Assembly (NCBI GenBank): GCA_022059125.1
Contig: JAEUWY010000002.1
Location: 2,666,001-2,730,000, forward strand
Direction of reading: 5' to 3'
Source: Corynespora cassiicola
Taxonomy: Eukaryota > Ascomycota > Dothideomycetes > Pleosporales > Corynesporascaceae
Length of the DNA: 64,000 nucleotides
Below are positions 35,436 through 47,144 of this stretch, piece by piece (the first letter of the stretch is position 1; every line of letters starts with the position of its first letter). The position numbers were made by a program, and so were the translations under genes. The notes beneath the pieces were generated by a model. The model saw nothing but the letters and a program-made list of their open reading frames with translations, did no database searches and was not told the origin of the DNA.

Positions 35436-36568
35436 ATGAGGATACGCGGCTCCGCAGCATGGCACACTGCGGCCCTCTGTATTTTCCTGGCTGGATCTGC
35501 GCAGGCCTCGCTCGGCGATAGGCTGCCCGACTTCAAGGACTGTGTGCAGGTTCGTAGCTCCCTCCCCCAAGGAGGATGGGGCTAATTGTTTACCAGGTCT
35601 GCAAAGAAGCCAATTGCGGCGAGAACCCCACGCCCATTCGTACAGCTCCCCTAGGCCTTTTTGCATGTCTGTCCTTGCTCACAGCTAGCAGCTTTCCACC
35701 GCCGCCTGCTCCTTTGGGATTGTCCCGCCGAATGCGATTACAGCTGCCAGCATGTCGTGACCGACAAGCGCCTCGCCCGCGACCCGCCTTACATGCAGCC
35801 CGTCTACCAGTTCCACGGGAAATGGCCCTTTTACCGCTTCATGGGCATGCAGGAGCCCTTTAGCGTCATCTTCTCGCTCTTCAACTACCTCGCCCACGAT
35901 TGGGGCATGGGCCAGCTCCGCGAAAAGATCCCCGCCTCGTACCCGCTCCGCAAATACTACACGCTGTTTGGCTATTTTGGGCTCGCGAGCTGGACCTTCA
36001 GCATGATATTCCACACGCGCGACTTCAACTTCACCGAGAAGATGGACTACTTCGCCGCTGGTGCGAGCGTCATGTACGGCATGTACTACACGCCAATCAG
36101 GGTCTTCAGGCTGGACAAGAAGGATCCAATGAAGCAGTCTGTGCTCCGCATCTGGACCGTGACGTGCCTTTTCTTGTACACGTTGCACGTCCTCTACCTG
36201 ACGCTCTGGAGCTGGGACTACACCTACAACATGGCCGCCAACGTCGTGGTCGGCATCATCCAGAATCTAATCTGGAGCGGGTTCAGTTACGTGCAATACA
36301 AGAAGGTGGGACGCACCTGGGCCATGTGGCCTGGTCTCATCGTTGCATGGATCATCATGGCCATGAGCTTTGAACTGCTGGATTTCCCGCCATGGAAGGG
36401 CCTAATCGATGCGCATGCCTTGTGGCATCTGGGCACCGTGGGGCCGACCATTTGGTGGTACAAGTATGTCTTAAGCATACATGTTCTCTCTTACAGCTAC
36501 TGACTCTGAACAGCTTCCTGCTCAAAGACGCACAAGAGGATCTAGCAGGTACGCGACTCAAGCAGTGA
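35436..36568 (+). CDS. per1: PER1/PGAP3 family GPI-anchor remodelling protein
   Basis: This is an ER membrane protein of the Per1/PGAP3 family, which removes the sn-2 acyl chain of GPI anchors during lipid remodelling. Exons are 35436-35549, 35597-35639, 35692-36463 and 36514-36568 (introns of 47, 52 and 50 bp), giving 327 residues. A signal peptide (about residues 1-25, ALCIFLAGSAQA) is followed by the lumenal Cys-rich signature (DCVQVCKEANCG, LLLWDCPAECDYSCQHVV) and QFHGKWPF. About seven membrane segments then contain family residues such as HTRDFNFTEKMDY, DYTYNM and DAHALWHLGT. The C terminus ends in FLLKDAQEDL and Lys-Gln. The N-terminal cysteines are spread over three small exons, so unspliced frames miss them. 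Length and topology are normal for fungi. Confidence 0.95.
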
Positions 36569-36962
36569 GGAAGGGGAAGCATTGTTTCGATCGCCCGCTT
36601 TTTGAATGGCATCTTTGCTCACCGTCTGCGTCCTAGGGAAATCTTTGCCAACCACTAATTTTGATATAGGCGCTCGCAAGGACTAGGTGTTGTCGTATTT
36701 CATCCATTGCACAGGCATAGTTCTTGGCCGGCTTTCTCCTGTATTTCCATATTGTGTTACGAGCAACATCAAATTCAGTCTTCAGCGTGGAAAATACCCG
36801 AGTTCGAGTCTCCTCTGGGAGTTTGATAGTTATTTGACTCATCTTCAGTTCGCTCAGAATGAATTACCATTTTATAAGAACTCTCCCTCTCTCATAATGG
36901 AGCACACAGATTGCGGTGCAAGCATGCCTAAAGAAACTCTCGGCAACCAATATGTGGCAGAT
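36569..36962. other. Intergenic between convergent PER1 and 2H genes
   Basis: This 394-bp AT-rich stretch holds the 3' regions of two convergent genes. A tRNA T-arm-like string near 36800 has no matching cloverleaf. Confidence 0.45.
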
Positions 36963-37832
36963 CTATGCATCTTCTACATCATCTTTCCCGGTCATGCTTG
37001 CCTTCTCCCTCCCTCGTCCAAACTTTAGATAGCCTAGCTGCAACTCCAAACTTATTTCCGCGCCAACATGCCACACCAAAGGCGAACTTGCCTTTTCGTG
37101 CAAATCAATTGTTCCTGCATCCGAAACCAAGCTCCCGTTGATCTCCGCTATAGCCTTCAGGAATCTATCACTGTTTTCCTGGCTCTCAAAGAAGCCGCTC
37201 CCAACAAACCGTCCAAGCGTGACATGTGCCGAGGGTGCAGTGTAGCACATATCAATACTGGCCCCACTTTCCAGTGCCATAGTATGCATGTTGCTTCTGA
37301 GATGGTGGTATGTATATTGGTCCTCTCCTGACGGGAGGAAGTTGATCGCTAGCCCCATTTTGTCAAAGCTCAGCTGTGGACAGACGAGTCGAGGTTTGTT
37401 GGGCAGAGATCCAACCATGTCCAGCATGTTCTGGATCCTTTGCCGTCCAATCTGTTCGACTGCCGAGTGGAGAAAAGGCACGGGGTGCCGGTGCGAGAGC
37501 TCGATGACGGAGAGGTGGAGATGGTCTTCTGGGATTAGATGCAGATCTGAGCCAACTATGCGTGCGATCCTGGATTGTAGTTGCTCCATGAATTTTATGA
37601 TGTATGGCGGAGGTCGGGCCCATACCACGAGACAGTTGACATCTTGCCAGTCTAGGTCGTCGTCTTGAGCGGGCGGCACAGAATCCGGCGCTTGGTTCTT
37701 CCGTCTCTTCTCGCGTTCCAAATGCTTGATAAGCGCTTGGTCTGTTGTCACAGGGTTCGTGTCGTGTGAAGCGAACAGCTTGAGTTGGTTTGATAGATAG
37801 GTCTCACGATGGACGTCATACGCCTCATGTAC
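36963..37832 (-). CDS. 2H phosphoesterase superfamily protein, 5' end unresolved
   Basis: This carries the two histidine motifs of the 2H phosphoesterase (LigT/cyclic phosphodiesterase) superfamily: HLSV near 37510-37520 and HVTL near 37215-37226. Members hydrolyse 2',3'-cyclic phosphates or 2'-5' linkages, or act on RNA ends. The main frame reads from the stop at 36963 back to about 37832, giving roughly 290 residues. It contains no ATG in its first part, and position 37751 is GTG. An upstream exon must therefore supply the start; a likely acceptor (TTAAG) sits at 37833-37834. I could not fix the first exon with confidence. The N-terminal region is charged (EREKRRKNQ). The biological substrate is unknown. 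Confidence 0.7.
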   Translation of the reverse strand, partial: VHEAYDVHRETYLSNQLKLFASHDTNPVTTDQALIKHLEREKRRKNQAPDSVPPAQDDDLDWQDVNCLVVWARPPPYIIKFMEQLQSRIARIVGSDLHLIPEDHLHLSVIELSHRHPVPFLHSAVEQIGRQRIQNMLDMVGSLPNKPRLVCPQLSFDKMGLAINFLPSGEDQYTYHHLRSNMHTMALESGASIDMCYTAPSAHVTLGRFVGSGFFESQENSDRFLKAIAEINGSLVSDAGTIDLHEKASSPLVWHVGAEISLELQLGYLKFGRGREKASMTGKDDVEDA

Positions 37833-38228
37833 CTTAATCTAGCCATGATCAGATGATGGTATTGAAGAAACACTGCGAAAGTTGACACACAGAGGCCCCC
37901 ACACATTTTGGATCGTCTAGCAATTCTCTGTACCAATTCTGCCTTGATGGAGGCCCCGCAGGTAAAGCAGGAAAGCTGAACTTGGACATGGCGAGCACAG
38001 GATGTCGCCCGTGTGGGAAGAGAGAGATTGATGAAGGCTGTAATGGTAGAAATTCCTTGCAGAATGACACAATTGAGAAGGAACCAGGCTCTTGAACTAC
38101 GAACGAATGGGACGTGAGAATTACGAGTTGTCTGCATGAATACTTGTCGCTGCGGTTGAGGCTGTGTTGATGGCGGGGAGCATGACTATGAATGATCTAA
38201 CTCCTTCTAGGAATGCAACCGGTGGGTA
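37833..38228. other. Region between 2H gene and CorA-like gene
   Basis: About 395 bp probably contain the missing first exon and promoter of the 2H gene (transcribed leftwards) and the 3' region of the CorA-like gene. A minus-strand frame ending at 37748 covers part of it without a recognisable family. Confidence 0.4.
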
Positions 38229-40016
38229 TTATCCAAACTTGGCAAAGGTAGCAAGTCGCGTGCGTCTCTTTCTCGATTCTTTCCCGGCCTCAATGTCCTT
38301 CTGCAGCGCCTCTGTCTCTTCCGATATCTTTCTCTTGATCTCCATTTCTGTCTTTGCCTTCCACACCGACCATATGAGGAACGTCAGACCTGTTAGTGGT
38401 ATCATTGTCACGAGCAGTATCCACCAGTGGGGCGATACCGAGAACGGATTACCATCTTCCGGGGCTGCGAAAAGATTTGTACCCAGAATGCCCTGCATAC
38501 TCTATTAGACTTGTTGAGTGGAAGGCTAACGCCGTGTTTTGGGGCTACGCACGCAAACAAAAGTTCCAGGAAGAAACAGCATGGATACGATTGCGATGGC
38601 GCGCATTGATGCACCTTCGTGCATGGCCTGCATACCGACTTTCTCGCTCCACCTAGCATTTTGCTGTCCCGAAAGATTGAACAGCTATTGGAGTCAGGTA
38701 TTTGAGCCCTTCAAAAGGTACCTAGAAGACATACCAGATCCAACAGACGTTGCGCGCGATTTGATACGTCTTCGATGGAGGATCTAAAGTAGATGATTTG
38801 ATTCTCGAGGCGATCAAACTCCTCATCAACGCGAAGGAACAACCAATCACGGTCCTCTAGTGTGCGTTGTCGCCTCACAAGCCGATAGAATAAATCGTGC
38901 TGCTTTCGTAGTCGATCTATCACACCAAGGATGAAGGTAAGTTGCACCTTGTCCTGGTCCAAATTGCGCATGGTCAGATGGAGGCGTCGGACATTGATAG
39001 CGTTCACTTCATTCTTCTTCTCTCTCGCCTGTTCATGGGCTTTCTCTTCCTCAATCCTTACACTATCTCGTGGGTCTCTCGCAGCTCTGCGATACCACTG
39101 AGCGGTTGAGTTGAAGTGCAGTAATGAGATGGCAAATGGATTGCTTGCGATGAACCTCGTACTTGGTTGCTGTACTAGCTCCTCGACTTTCTCAATTAGC
39201 TCTTGCTTCAGCCTACATGGTAAGTCATTGAAGGATCTATATTTCAAAATGACCACCGTCGTGTTGGTAGCAACATTGTACTTGGTGACGATGGTCATCT
39301 TGAGGTCTGCATCCTTGTCCACAACGCGGTAATATGCTCTTGCTCGGATGGCGTACCAAAATTCTGCAAAGGCGTAAGTTGGGATCATTGAGGTATTGCA
39401 AGGTAACTTACCGAATGCCTCGATCTCATTCGACTCGTTTTTGGTTACCCTAGACCCGAATATCTGCTCCTGCCCTCGAATATGAGAGCACGCTGCAGGG
39501 GCTATGTCGTAGGCAGTCAAAATCTTGAACAGCGACTCCCTAGAGATGTTGAACTCGTCAGAAACCCACTTGGTGGACTTTCCCACGTCGGCTGGGTCGA
39601 TGTCATCGTCGAATAATTCGTTCTTCTTGAAGACTACAGCAGTTTCTGGGTCATTTGCCATCTTTGCCGCAAGCTTCTCATGTACAGTCGGCAAAAGCAG
39701 GATAAACCTCACCTGCGGTGGCGGCTCTGCCTGCGGTTGGTCAGAACTCAACATGACCTAAAGGGGCTGATGAAAGGTTTACGAGGATGCGGTCGACATC
39801 GGCATCATTGCAGTAGCGTCCCACTCCTTCTCCATTATGATGATCGAAAATCTGAACATTCGATTCTTGTGCGTAGCCTTCCGATCGCCACGAGCGCGTT
39901 TCAGCCTTGAGCTCTTGTTGAGCAAGCTGGCCGTCGTCAAAGGCCGCTACATAGGACGGTAAACAAAAAGGATACTGGGAGAGATTAACGGTGGGCATTT
40001 GATTGATGTGTATCAT
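38229..40016 (-). CDS. CorA-like divalent cation transporter family protein
   Basis: This is a fungal CorA-like membrane protein. The ATG is at 40016. Exons are 40016-39783, 39730-39412, 39363-38735, 38684-38553 and 38492-38229 (introns of 52, 48, 50 and 60 bp), giving 525 residues. A long soluble N-terminal part with charged helices (about residues 300-400, REKKNEVNAINVRRL) precedes two membrane segments. The first (IAIVSMLFLPGTFVCGIL) is split by the last intron; the second is WWILLVTMIPLTGLTFLIW. A basic C-terminal tail follows. The loop after the first membrane helix reads GTN at residues 442-444 where CorA channels have GMN. The intron at 39411-39364 has no in-frame stop, so it can be mistaken for exon. 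The fold call is good; magnesium transport is uncertain given the altered signature. Confidence 0.82.
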
Positions 40017-40894
40017 CAAAGACGGATGCGAGTTGCAAAAAAGGGCCGATTTGACCAGAGCTGCTGCAGTATGTACTTGCTTATGGGTGAGGCTCGAACC
40101 GTATCAAGGGGGCTGTGTCGCATCGAGATGCGATGTTGGTCTTGGTATCTTGTGGGCGTGAGATTGGGCGCCACCACAGTGAAAGAGGTAGCGCAGACCA
40201 CTCCATGTGGGGGCGGTTTGAATGAGACTGTGTCAGCCAGGTATCTGAGGATTATTCTTCATCAGCAATCTAACAGGCTCATATTCAAAAAGCAACGACT
40301 ATGTCAATGCGATGGAGATTTCTTCAAGACACTTCAAAAAATGTACAAGATTCAGGGTAGACCTAAGCACCTGGTGTTGTGTGGATGTGTTCGCTCGCAA
40401 TTTAGCGGAACAGAAGTTAAAAAGCGCATCTCTTTCCCATTTTCTAGAGAGATTTGAGGGCAATCTGACCCCAAAAGAGTCCATACTCTTTTATTGCATA
40501 GTGGGTGGCTGCGGACCAGAGTACCCAAGAGCCTTTATGATAGTGTTTTGAAAATCGCGAGCAGCACTAAAATTTATAGTAGCAAAGTAACGCACTATTA
40601 AAAAAAAAAACATTCCAAAAATCTGCGGAGAGGTATCGTGTCGCCATCCAAAATTTTAAAATTGTAATTCGAGGACTTCAAAGCAAGCCTCATTTCGCAC
40701 CGAAAGCCTGCTCCGTATGACTCACGGGACCCCGCGTAGATACGGAGCGATCCACCTGAACCCCGCCAAAAATTCCGCGCGAACATTTCTGCCTTGCGCT
40801 TTCTTCACATTTACAACCCATTAACTCTCGTCTCTTGCTCAACTCAGGATTTATACCGCTTTTTTCATTGTACCTCGGAGAAAGAAAAGACAAA
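40017..40894. other. Divergent intergenic region, CorA-like and GCIP genes
   Basis: This 878-bp region separates two divergent genes. It is AT-rich at 40540-40660 with an A-run near 40600. No gene or RNA was recognised. Confidence 0.5.
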
Positions 40895-42058
40895 ATGGCT
40901 GGCAAACCCAAAGAAAAGAGCGGTGACAACGACCTGCGCACTCTCATCGACCTCACCAACACCACACGAACCCTCGTCACGCACTTTCAGTCATCGCTCG
41001 CGCCCCTGACAGCATCTGCCACATCTACGGATGGAAAAACCGCCGCTTCGACTGCATCCGAACAGCCAAACACTCTCGATGCCGTAAAAGCGGCCACGAC
41101 GCTGTTGCGATCGCACACGACGACGCTGTCGCTGCTCCTCCTCACGCCGCCCTTGACGCCCTCGGCATTGATGAAGAAGATTGGCGAGGTCAGCTCGGGA
41201 GTTTTGACTGTGCTGGTGGCAGCTGCTTCCAGTACGCCTTCGGCAGGGCAGGTGGACGAGCTCGGCATCTTGATGCGCAATGAGCTGCGCGCACAGGTCC
41301 GCAGACTGTTGGGCACATGGAACGATGTGCTTGTTCTGATACTGCGCTTCGCCGAAGAGAGGGAAAAGGCAGGTGCAAAGAGCAAGGGCAAAGACAAAGG
41401 ACCCAGTGAGAGCGAGAAGCAGGATGTGCTTGCGACGACGGGCGTTGTGTGGGAGACGTGTGATGCGCTGCTCAAGCTCTGCGCTGACGGTGTTGTGGGG
41501 CTGGTAGTCAAGAAGGCGGAGGAATGGAGAGAGGTTTTGATGGATGCTGTGGAGGAGCTCAAGGAGTGGGGCGAGGATGTCGACGACGATGACGATGACA
41601 AAGCGGAGGGGAGCGATGATGGGGACGACTTTGGAGACGATGACATGTTTGATGCAGAGAACAAGCTCACCAAGGCCGACAAGGAGCTTAAAGAGCTGCT
41701 CGATGCTAGCGTGAAGAAGCTCAAGTTGGTGGGGACGCTGTACAAAGCGCTGTCGAAGAGGAGACTGAAGACGTTTCCTATGGGGGCGCCCTCTGTAGAG
41801 GATAAGAGCGAACCAGCTTCTAATTCCATAAAGAAGCTCGAGGACCTCATGGCCATTCTCAAATCTATACCGGAAAATGTCGACGATCTGGCAAACGCAT
41901 TCTATGAAAAGGACGAGGACGAGGCCAAGGATATTCTCGACAAGTGCAGTAGCGAGGCAAAGAGCGCGATTGGATTGGTGAGGCAGAGTTGGACTGGAAA
42001 AGAAGACGAATTCACCACATGGTCCAAGAAGTGGGTGACGGCACTGGAGGCCGCTTGA
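40895..42058 (+). CDS. GCIP/cyclin-D1-binding-protein-like protein
   Basis: This 387-residue intronless protein resembles the GCIP family (Grap2 and cyclin-D-interacting protein), helical proteins linked in animals to cell-cycle control and of poorly known role in fungi. The ATG at 40895 (MAGKPKEKSG) is the first ATG; the frame extends upstream only from a TTG. The N-terminal half is a helical bundle (TLIDLTNTTRTLVTHFQ, LGTWNDVLVLILRFAEE). An acidic linker (DDDDDD, DDGDDFGDDD at about residues 230-252) precedes a second helical part rich in Lys/Glu (LTKADKELKELLDAS), ending in a TWSKKWVTALE segment. No membrane segment or signal is present. The assignment rests on overall pattern, so it is moderately confident. 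Confidence 0.75.
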   Translation: MAGKPKEKSGDNDLRTLIDLTNTTRTLVTHFQSSLAPLTASATSTDGKTAASTASEQPNTLDAVKAATTLLRSHTTTLSLLLLTPPLTPSALMKKIGEVSSGVLTVLVAAASSTPSAGQVDELGILMRNELRAQVRRLLGTWNDVLVLILRFAEEREKAGAKSKGKDKGPSESEKQDVLATTGVVWETCDALLKLCADGVVGLVVKKAEEWREVLMDAVEELKEWGEDVDDDDDDKAEGSDDGDDFGDDDMFDAENKLTKADKELKELLDASVKKLKLVGTLYKALSKRRLKTFPMGAPSVEDKSEPASNSIKKLEDLMAILKSIPENVDDLANAFYEKDEDEAKDILDKCSSEAKSAIGLVRQSWTGKEDEFTTWSKKWVTALEAA

Positions 42059-42453
42059 TGATAGGTGCATCACAACCCATACCCACGGAGCCCGTCTGAT
42101 GCAGATAAGCAACCGATCTGGGCGAGCGGCTGGCTGCAGGATATCTCGATTGAGCCCGGAACCCAGGGCCCTCGCAGCGAGACCCAGTGCCCGGGTGGCT
42201 GACCGGTAGAAGAACGATGCGGCACAGCCAAGGACGTGCAGAAAGCATAACGCAACACCAACTCGCCACTTGAAAGAGAAGTTTTTTTCTTTTGATTCAA
42301 TAGGATATCCAAGATTAAGAGAATGATGAATGGCGGAATCAAGCACCATCAACCCTCTAGTGTACGCCAATTTTACATGTCGTGTACTCCGCCTCACCCT
42401 CGTCTGTTCGTTCCTTCACCACATCTCCAACCATGCGCAGTCGCACTCCCTCT
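42059..42453. other. Intergenic between convergent GCIP and CFEM genes
   Basis: This 395-bp region holds the 3' regions of two convergent genes; no other feature was recognised. Confidence 0.5.
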
Positions 42454-43160
42454 CTAGAATCCCAGCACGGCAGCAACACCGAGAGCGACGGCACCCATAC
42501 CCGCGGCATTGACTGCGGCACCACCTGTGCTCTGGGCAGGACTGCCGGTACCGGTGGATGTGAGCCTAGCGGTGCCGCTGGCATTGCTGGAGCCCGAAGT
42601 GCCTGATGGAACGCTAGTGGGAAGGTCAGAGACGGTCACGCCAGCACGCTCGCAAATTCCCTCGACGGCGCTAGCAAGAGCTGGGAGGTGTATATCAGTA
42701 CATGTTATGTGAAGCACGCATGGGAAGGGGGGATACACACAGGCAATGTCCTCAGAGGAGCACTTGCCGGGCACGCACTCGGTGATGGACTGGGTGATGC
42801 TGTCACGGCCGGTGGTGCACTGACATTCCGTGTCGCTGATGCTGCATCCCGAGGCCGGGACGGCGGTTGCGAAACAGGGGAGCTGCCAACCGAGTGTCAG
42901 TGAACGGGATCTTCAGATGGGTTGCCGGCGGAATTGGAAACACTGGTGCAGTGTGGAGGTGGAGAGCATCACGGCATGACGGCCTGGGATATCACGGGTT
43001 TCCGTGGGAATGGAAATGACTCGGCTTGGGATTTGCGAGGCTGGCGGAGGAGGGATGGTGGGCGGTTGCTTACAGCGCAGTTGGGGATGCCGGACAGGTC
43101 CTGGGCGTTGACGGCGGCGAAGGAGACGACGAGTGCGACGGCGGAGAAGAGGAAGCGCAT
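42454..43160 (-). CDS. GPI-anchored CFEM-domain protein
   Basis: This is a small fungal cell-surface protein. The ATG is at 43160. Exons are 43160-43074, 42882-42741 and 42680-42454 (introns of 191 and 60 bp), giving 151 residues. A signal peptide (residues 1-19, ending in VNA) precedes one CFEM domain with all eight cysteines (NCALPC, GCSISDTECQC, TECVPGKC, GIC). The Asp before the fourth cysteine (ISDTEC) matches the residue that ligates heme iron in Csa2-type CFEM proteins. The Ser/Thr/Gly-rich stalk and hydrophobic tail (VNAAGMGAVALGVAAVLGF) fit GPI anchoring. Possible roles are heme/iron acquisition, adhesion or cell wall stability; sequence alone does not choose between them. The first intron is unusually long for this window. 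Confidence 0.92.
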
Positions 43161-46100
43161 TTTGACGGTTGGGTTCGAGGGTATGGCCTGATGGGTGGTG
43201 GGTAGGTGTGCGTGTGTGTGGAAGGGCTGGTTGGATTAAAAAGGTGCGGTAGGGTGTTCCAGGGACAATGGTATGGAGGAGGTCGAACCACAGGATCTAG
43301 AGGCAGGCAAAGGCTCTGGATTGGCAAGACACGGCGAAGGAACAAAAAGCCACAGCACACAACAGACGTTGGTCGACCGTAACTGACGTCGTGCTGGCCT
43401 TTTGTATGCGCGCCGTCACGCCCCCGTTGTGCCCCTGCGCCTTGTCCAGCTCTAGCTCTGGCTCTAGCTCTAGCTCCCCAAACCCCCCCCGCACGCCCCG
43501 ATGCGACATGCGGATCCAAACCAAATGGGCTCTGGACAATTGTTCGCCGTCGAACCACGAATCGGACAAGCAAAATACACTCGATGCGCGCTTGCAAAAG
43601 GCTCGCCGTGGTGCCGGCTGTGAAACGCAGCGGAACCACAGCCAGCGAGACTAGTCGCCCGCCGGCCGCATCTCGACTCACGGCTCCGCGGGCTCTCATT
43701 TGAGCCACGGCCGCCGACAAGGTTTGCCCCGTCGACCTTGATGCGCAGACATGCTCCACCAGACTGTCCCAAGGTGAAGTGGCAGGCGGGCGAGAGATGC
43801 ACCATGTGCTGGCGGCCCAGTTGCTGTGTCGAGACGCGCATGCATTGAGCTGGCCTGCCCTTGCATCGGGATGGCCGTTGTGGGTGGGTGAAGCATAGGC
43901 AAAGGCAAAAAGCAAAAGAGTCAGAAGCAATTGCGCGTTCGCATTTCTCCAGTTTTGCAACGGCGAAACCAAAGCAAGAAAGGGCACCAAGGCCAAAAAA
44001 ACAAAAACGAAATGAAATGCACATGCTATCGGAGCGGGTGGAGTCGTATCCTGCGATTGCGGCGCGACCGCGGGCGCTGCGACGGCGGTATCTACGGTAC
44101 AATAAGCCGACCTGTTGATTGCCTGTAGTTCCCTAAACAGCTGCTCTCTCCTCTCTCGACGCTGAGTCGCAGCATGAACGCTAGAAGAGCCAGATGGGAA
44201 GAAAGCGGTCGTATTCCCGGGTCACGGTGGGATTAAAGTTTAGCCGGGCCCCCCCGCCGCATCCGTAGCTTTGCTGCTCCGATGCAGCTCAGGATCTGCG
44301 GTAGATGACCTAACTCCATCTACTGCACGTTTTACAGAGCCAGGGCGTGTGGGATAGCTTCCTGTTTTGCATTTCTGGAGGGAGCAAAAAGGTTACGAGA
44401 GGCCATGCTTTTCTTGGGAGGATGCAGACGAGTGCATTGTGGTAACGGGTGCGACGCTGGGCTGCGATATCGCACCGCATCCTATGCTTTCTTCTGCTCC
44501 CTCCTCTCGCAGGGCAAGGGGACGGAGGAAACGAGTTTGACAAGACACGATGACAATACTCTGCATACGGTAGACACACATGTGCAACGGCGAACACGAC
44601 CGCCGTGCCCGTCGTCGACTCGTGGGCGCCACACAGGCCCGCCGTGACAGGCCGCTTAACCACCTCCATCCTCCATCATCAATCACACCCCCTCTTGGGC
44701 TGGATGTGCATCGCAAAACGTCTTCTAGAGCACACCCCCAAGAAGCAGCTTCTCCACTCTTATAGCCCACATGTCATCCATGGCGCCTTGCACTAGCAGG
44801 CCCGTATCCCATCTCCCCGATCCGCCGCCTCGCAATCACCCATCCACCCCTCTCCCCAACCATCCATCTCATCAACCCACCCACGCACGTCCATGCCGAA
44901 TGCGAGACAGACAGTCGACAAGGCGTCCGGCCGGCCGTGCTCCGCCGCCGCCGCCGCCGCGCTCGCCCTGCTCTGGCACATGAAACGCGAGGCGAAGCGA
45001 GCCGGCGTGCCCCTTGCATTAGCGCTGCTTGTCGCTGTCGGACAATTCCAGCCGCTGCCTGTCAGTCAGCCGTGGACCTGAGTGGGTGTAAGTAGATGAC
45101 CAAAAGCTCGGCCAACCGCGCAGCACCCCTGGGTATATCAACATCAGATTGACGAGTCTTGAGGAATATACTCTTGACCCGTAATTTCTCCCTGGTATCG
45201 CTGAGGGAAGAATTGGTATAGATTGAAGAGTGGGGTGGTAGAGGGATGATGGGAATGCCACAAAGCAGGCTGGCGGAGATGATGTGCCATATAGAATGCC
45301 AACCACCATGCCACCACGCTCGCCTCTCAAAACCTCCTCCTCCTCCTCCTCTGCTTCCCACACTCATGCCAAACATGTATCCACACATATCGCCCTCGCA
45401 AACGAAAAAAACAAATAAAAAAACAAAAGCATCATGCAACCCCCTCCCAAAACGGCACACCCGGCTCCGCCCCGCCCATCGCTCGCCTACCTTCTGACTC
45501 CCCCCTCTCCCTCCCCGGTCCATTCTACCCTAGCATTCGTTTTTCTTCTAGAAAAGAAGGGAAAATAAAATAAAATAAACCCGAAATCGAGATTGGGCCG
45601 TCGGAGGGATGCAAACATGCGTGCTGCTTATCTTGGCCTAGCCTAGTCCAGCCTAGCCAAGCCAAGCCTGAGGAACCAAAGCCCAGTACCCAGGTAGTAA
45701 ATACATGCATGTCATGCGGCTCGCCGGTGCGCTGCCGGCTTGGTGACTCGGGGTCTTTACTCGGGCCATGCGCTTGGTACGAGTAGTGTCGATGGCAGAG
45801 GGAAAAAAAAAAGGATCAAGTCAAGGGGAGGGAGGGAGGGAGGGGTGGGCGGGAGTAGGTATCCGCAAGGGGGCCGGGGTGTGTGCGCAAAGCGTTGGCA
45901 CCGTCTAGGTAGGTCGCTATACTACAAGGGCCCAGGCATGTCATGTGTAGCTTGACGTGCAGGGGAAAAAAAAAGGGCGACGTTGGAGGGAAAGAAAAGG
46001 AAGGAAATGGATGAGGGACTGTAGAGCGAAAAGACGACGCATCTGGGCAGCGGTTGATGGGCTCGAGCTCCGAGAAGTAGTGTCGGTATCTTGCCAAAGC

Positions 46101-47144
46101 AGCGCAGAACGGATATAAACTCGTGTGGACGTCTTGTGCGCGTTCAATGGCGGCAGGTCAGCGGAGCCAGATCGATCCATGTACCGAACACCGACGTCGC
46201 AAAACAAACCTGTGTGTGGGGGTTGTGGAATGGGGTGGGCGTCATATGACGCGCGGAGAAGATCCGTACACGGGCTAGCTATCCAAGGAATAGCAAAAGA
46301 AAAATGCTTTGAGCCTTTACGACTCCGCCTCTGGTTTGTATGCGCCAGGCAATATTGAAGGATCGAAAAAAGAAAAAGCGTGCGTCACTTGAACTCTCAA
46401 CTTCTCCATCTGGAAATCCTCTCACCCCACCGCGAATGCACAAGGGATTCATCATATTGGCCAACAAAATTGCAATGTTTGATGTTGCATTCCAATCAAC
46501 AGCGCCCGAATGGTACGCTGTGATATTCTCGGACTTGACGAGATCGCTCCATGCATGGTATGAGTAATAGTACAGAACCACCTCCAAGAAGAAGAAAAGA
46601 AAAACCACCACAAATGTGCCCCTGAACCCAATCAGAAAACGTGCAAAAAGTGCTGTCTGCAAAGACGCTCCAAGAACACCAAGACCCATATATCCCAGCT
46701 ATATGCTGGCCCAGTGTCCTAACCGTGCCTGTGAAAATTTTTTACGTTCCAGTGGAGGTCGCAGTCTAAGTGTGAAAAACTCCCCGTGCCTCGCGGCAAG
46801 CATGGTCGCCGAGTGTCCGCCCAAAACCAACCCTACGTTTTCTCCTTTGGGAGAGAGAGAAAGAACGGAAAAGAACAGCCAAGAGGTATATTGCTGAGAG
46901 ATGACAGAAGAGAGCAAAGAAAAGGCCGTGGGAAACCGTGCAAAGGCAGCAAGGAAATAAAACAGAACAAATTATCGCTCCTAGAAGAGGGAATAAAAGT
47001 TAGGGAATTGAGGTTGATGCCCTGTCGAGGGGATACTGAATGTAATAAGACATATTATCGCTTTTGTCCAGGCGCCGCTGATTTTTCCCAAGTCCTTGAT
47101 CAAGTTTTTTTTTTTTGAACAAAGTGGTGTTGAAGAATGGAAAC
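43161..47144. other. 4.0-kb gene-free region
   Basis: This lies between the start of the CFEM gene and the end of the next minus-strand gene. I found no conserved protein, tRNA or rRNA on either strand. It contains a CTCTAG-type repeat at 43447-43472, C-runs near 43485 and 44250, a GCC-triplet run near 44944-44963, A-runs near 45410, 45560 and 45805, and GGGA repeats near 45825-45845. The open frames are short and overlap on both strands. It could hold long untranslated regions or non-coding RNA. Confidence 0.5.
43447..43472. repeat. CTCTAG-type hexanucleotide repeat
   Basis: About four GCTCTA/GCTCTG units occur in tandem in the upstream region of the CFEM gene. Confidence 0.75.

Noticed and set aside
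36790..36815. tRNA T-arm-like string (GAGTTCGAGTC)
   Set aside because: No matching acceptor, D or anticodon stem can be drawn upstream.
40991..42397. 468-codon open frame antisense to the GCIP-like gene
   Set aside because: Low-complexity Ser/Leu/Arg content and complete overlap with a credible gene.
43070..43996. 308-codon minus-strand frame upstream of the CFEM gene
   Set aside because: It overlaps the CFEM first exon in another frame and contains Arg/Ala repeats from a CTCTAG-type tract.
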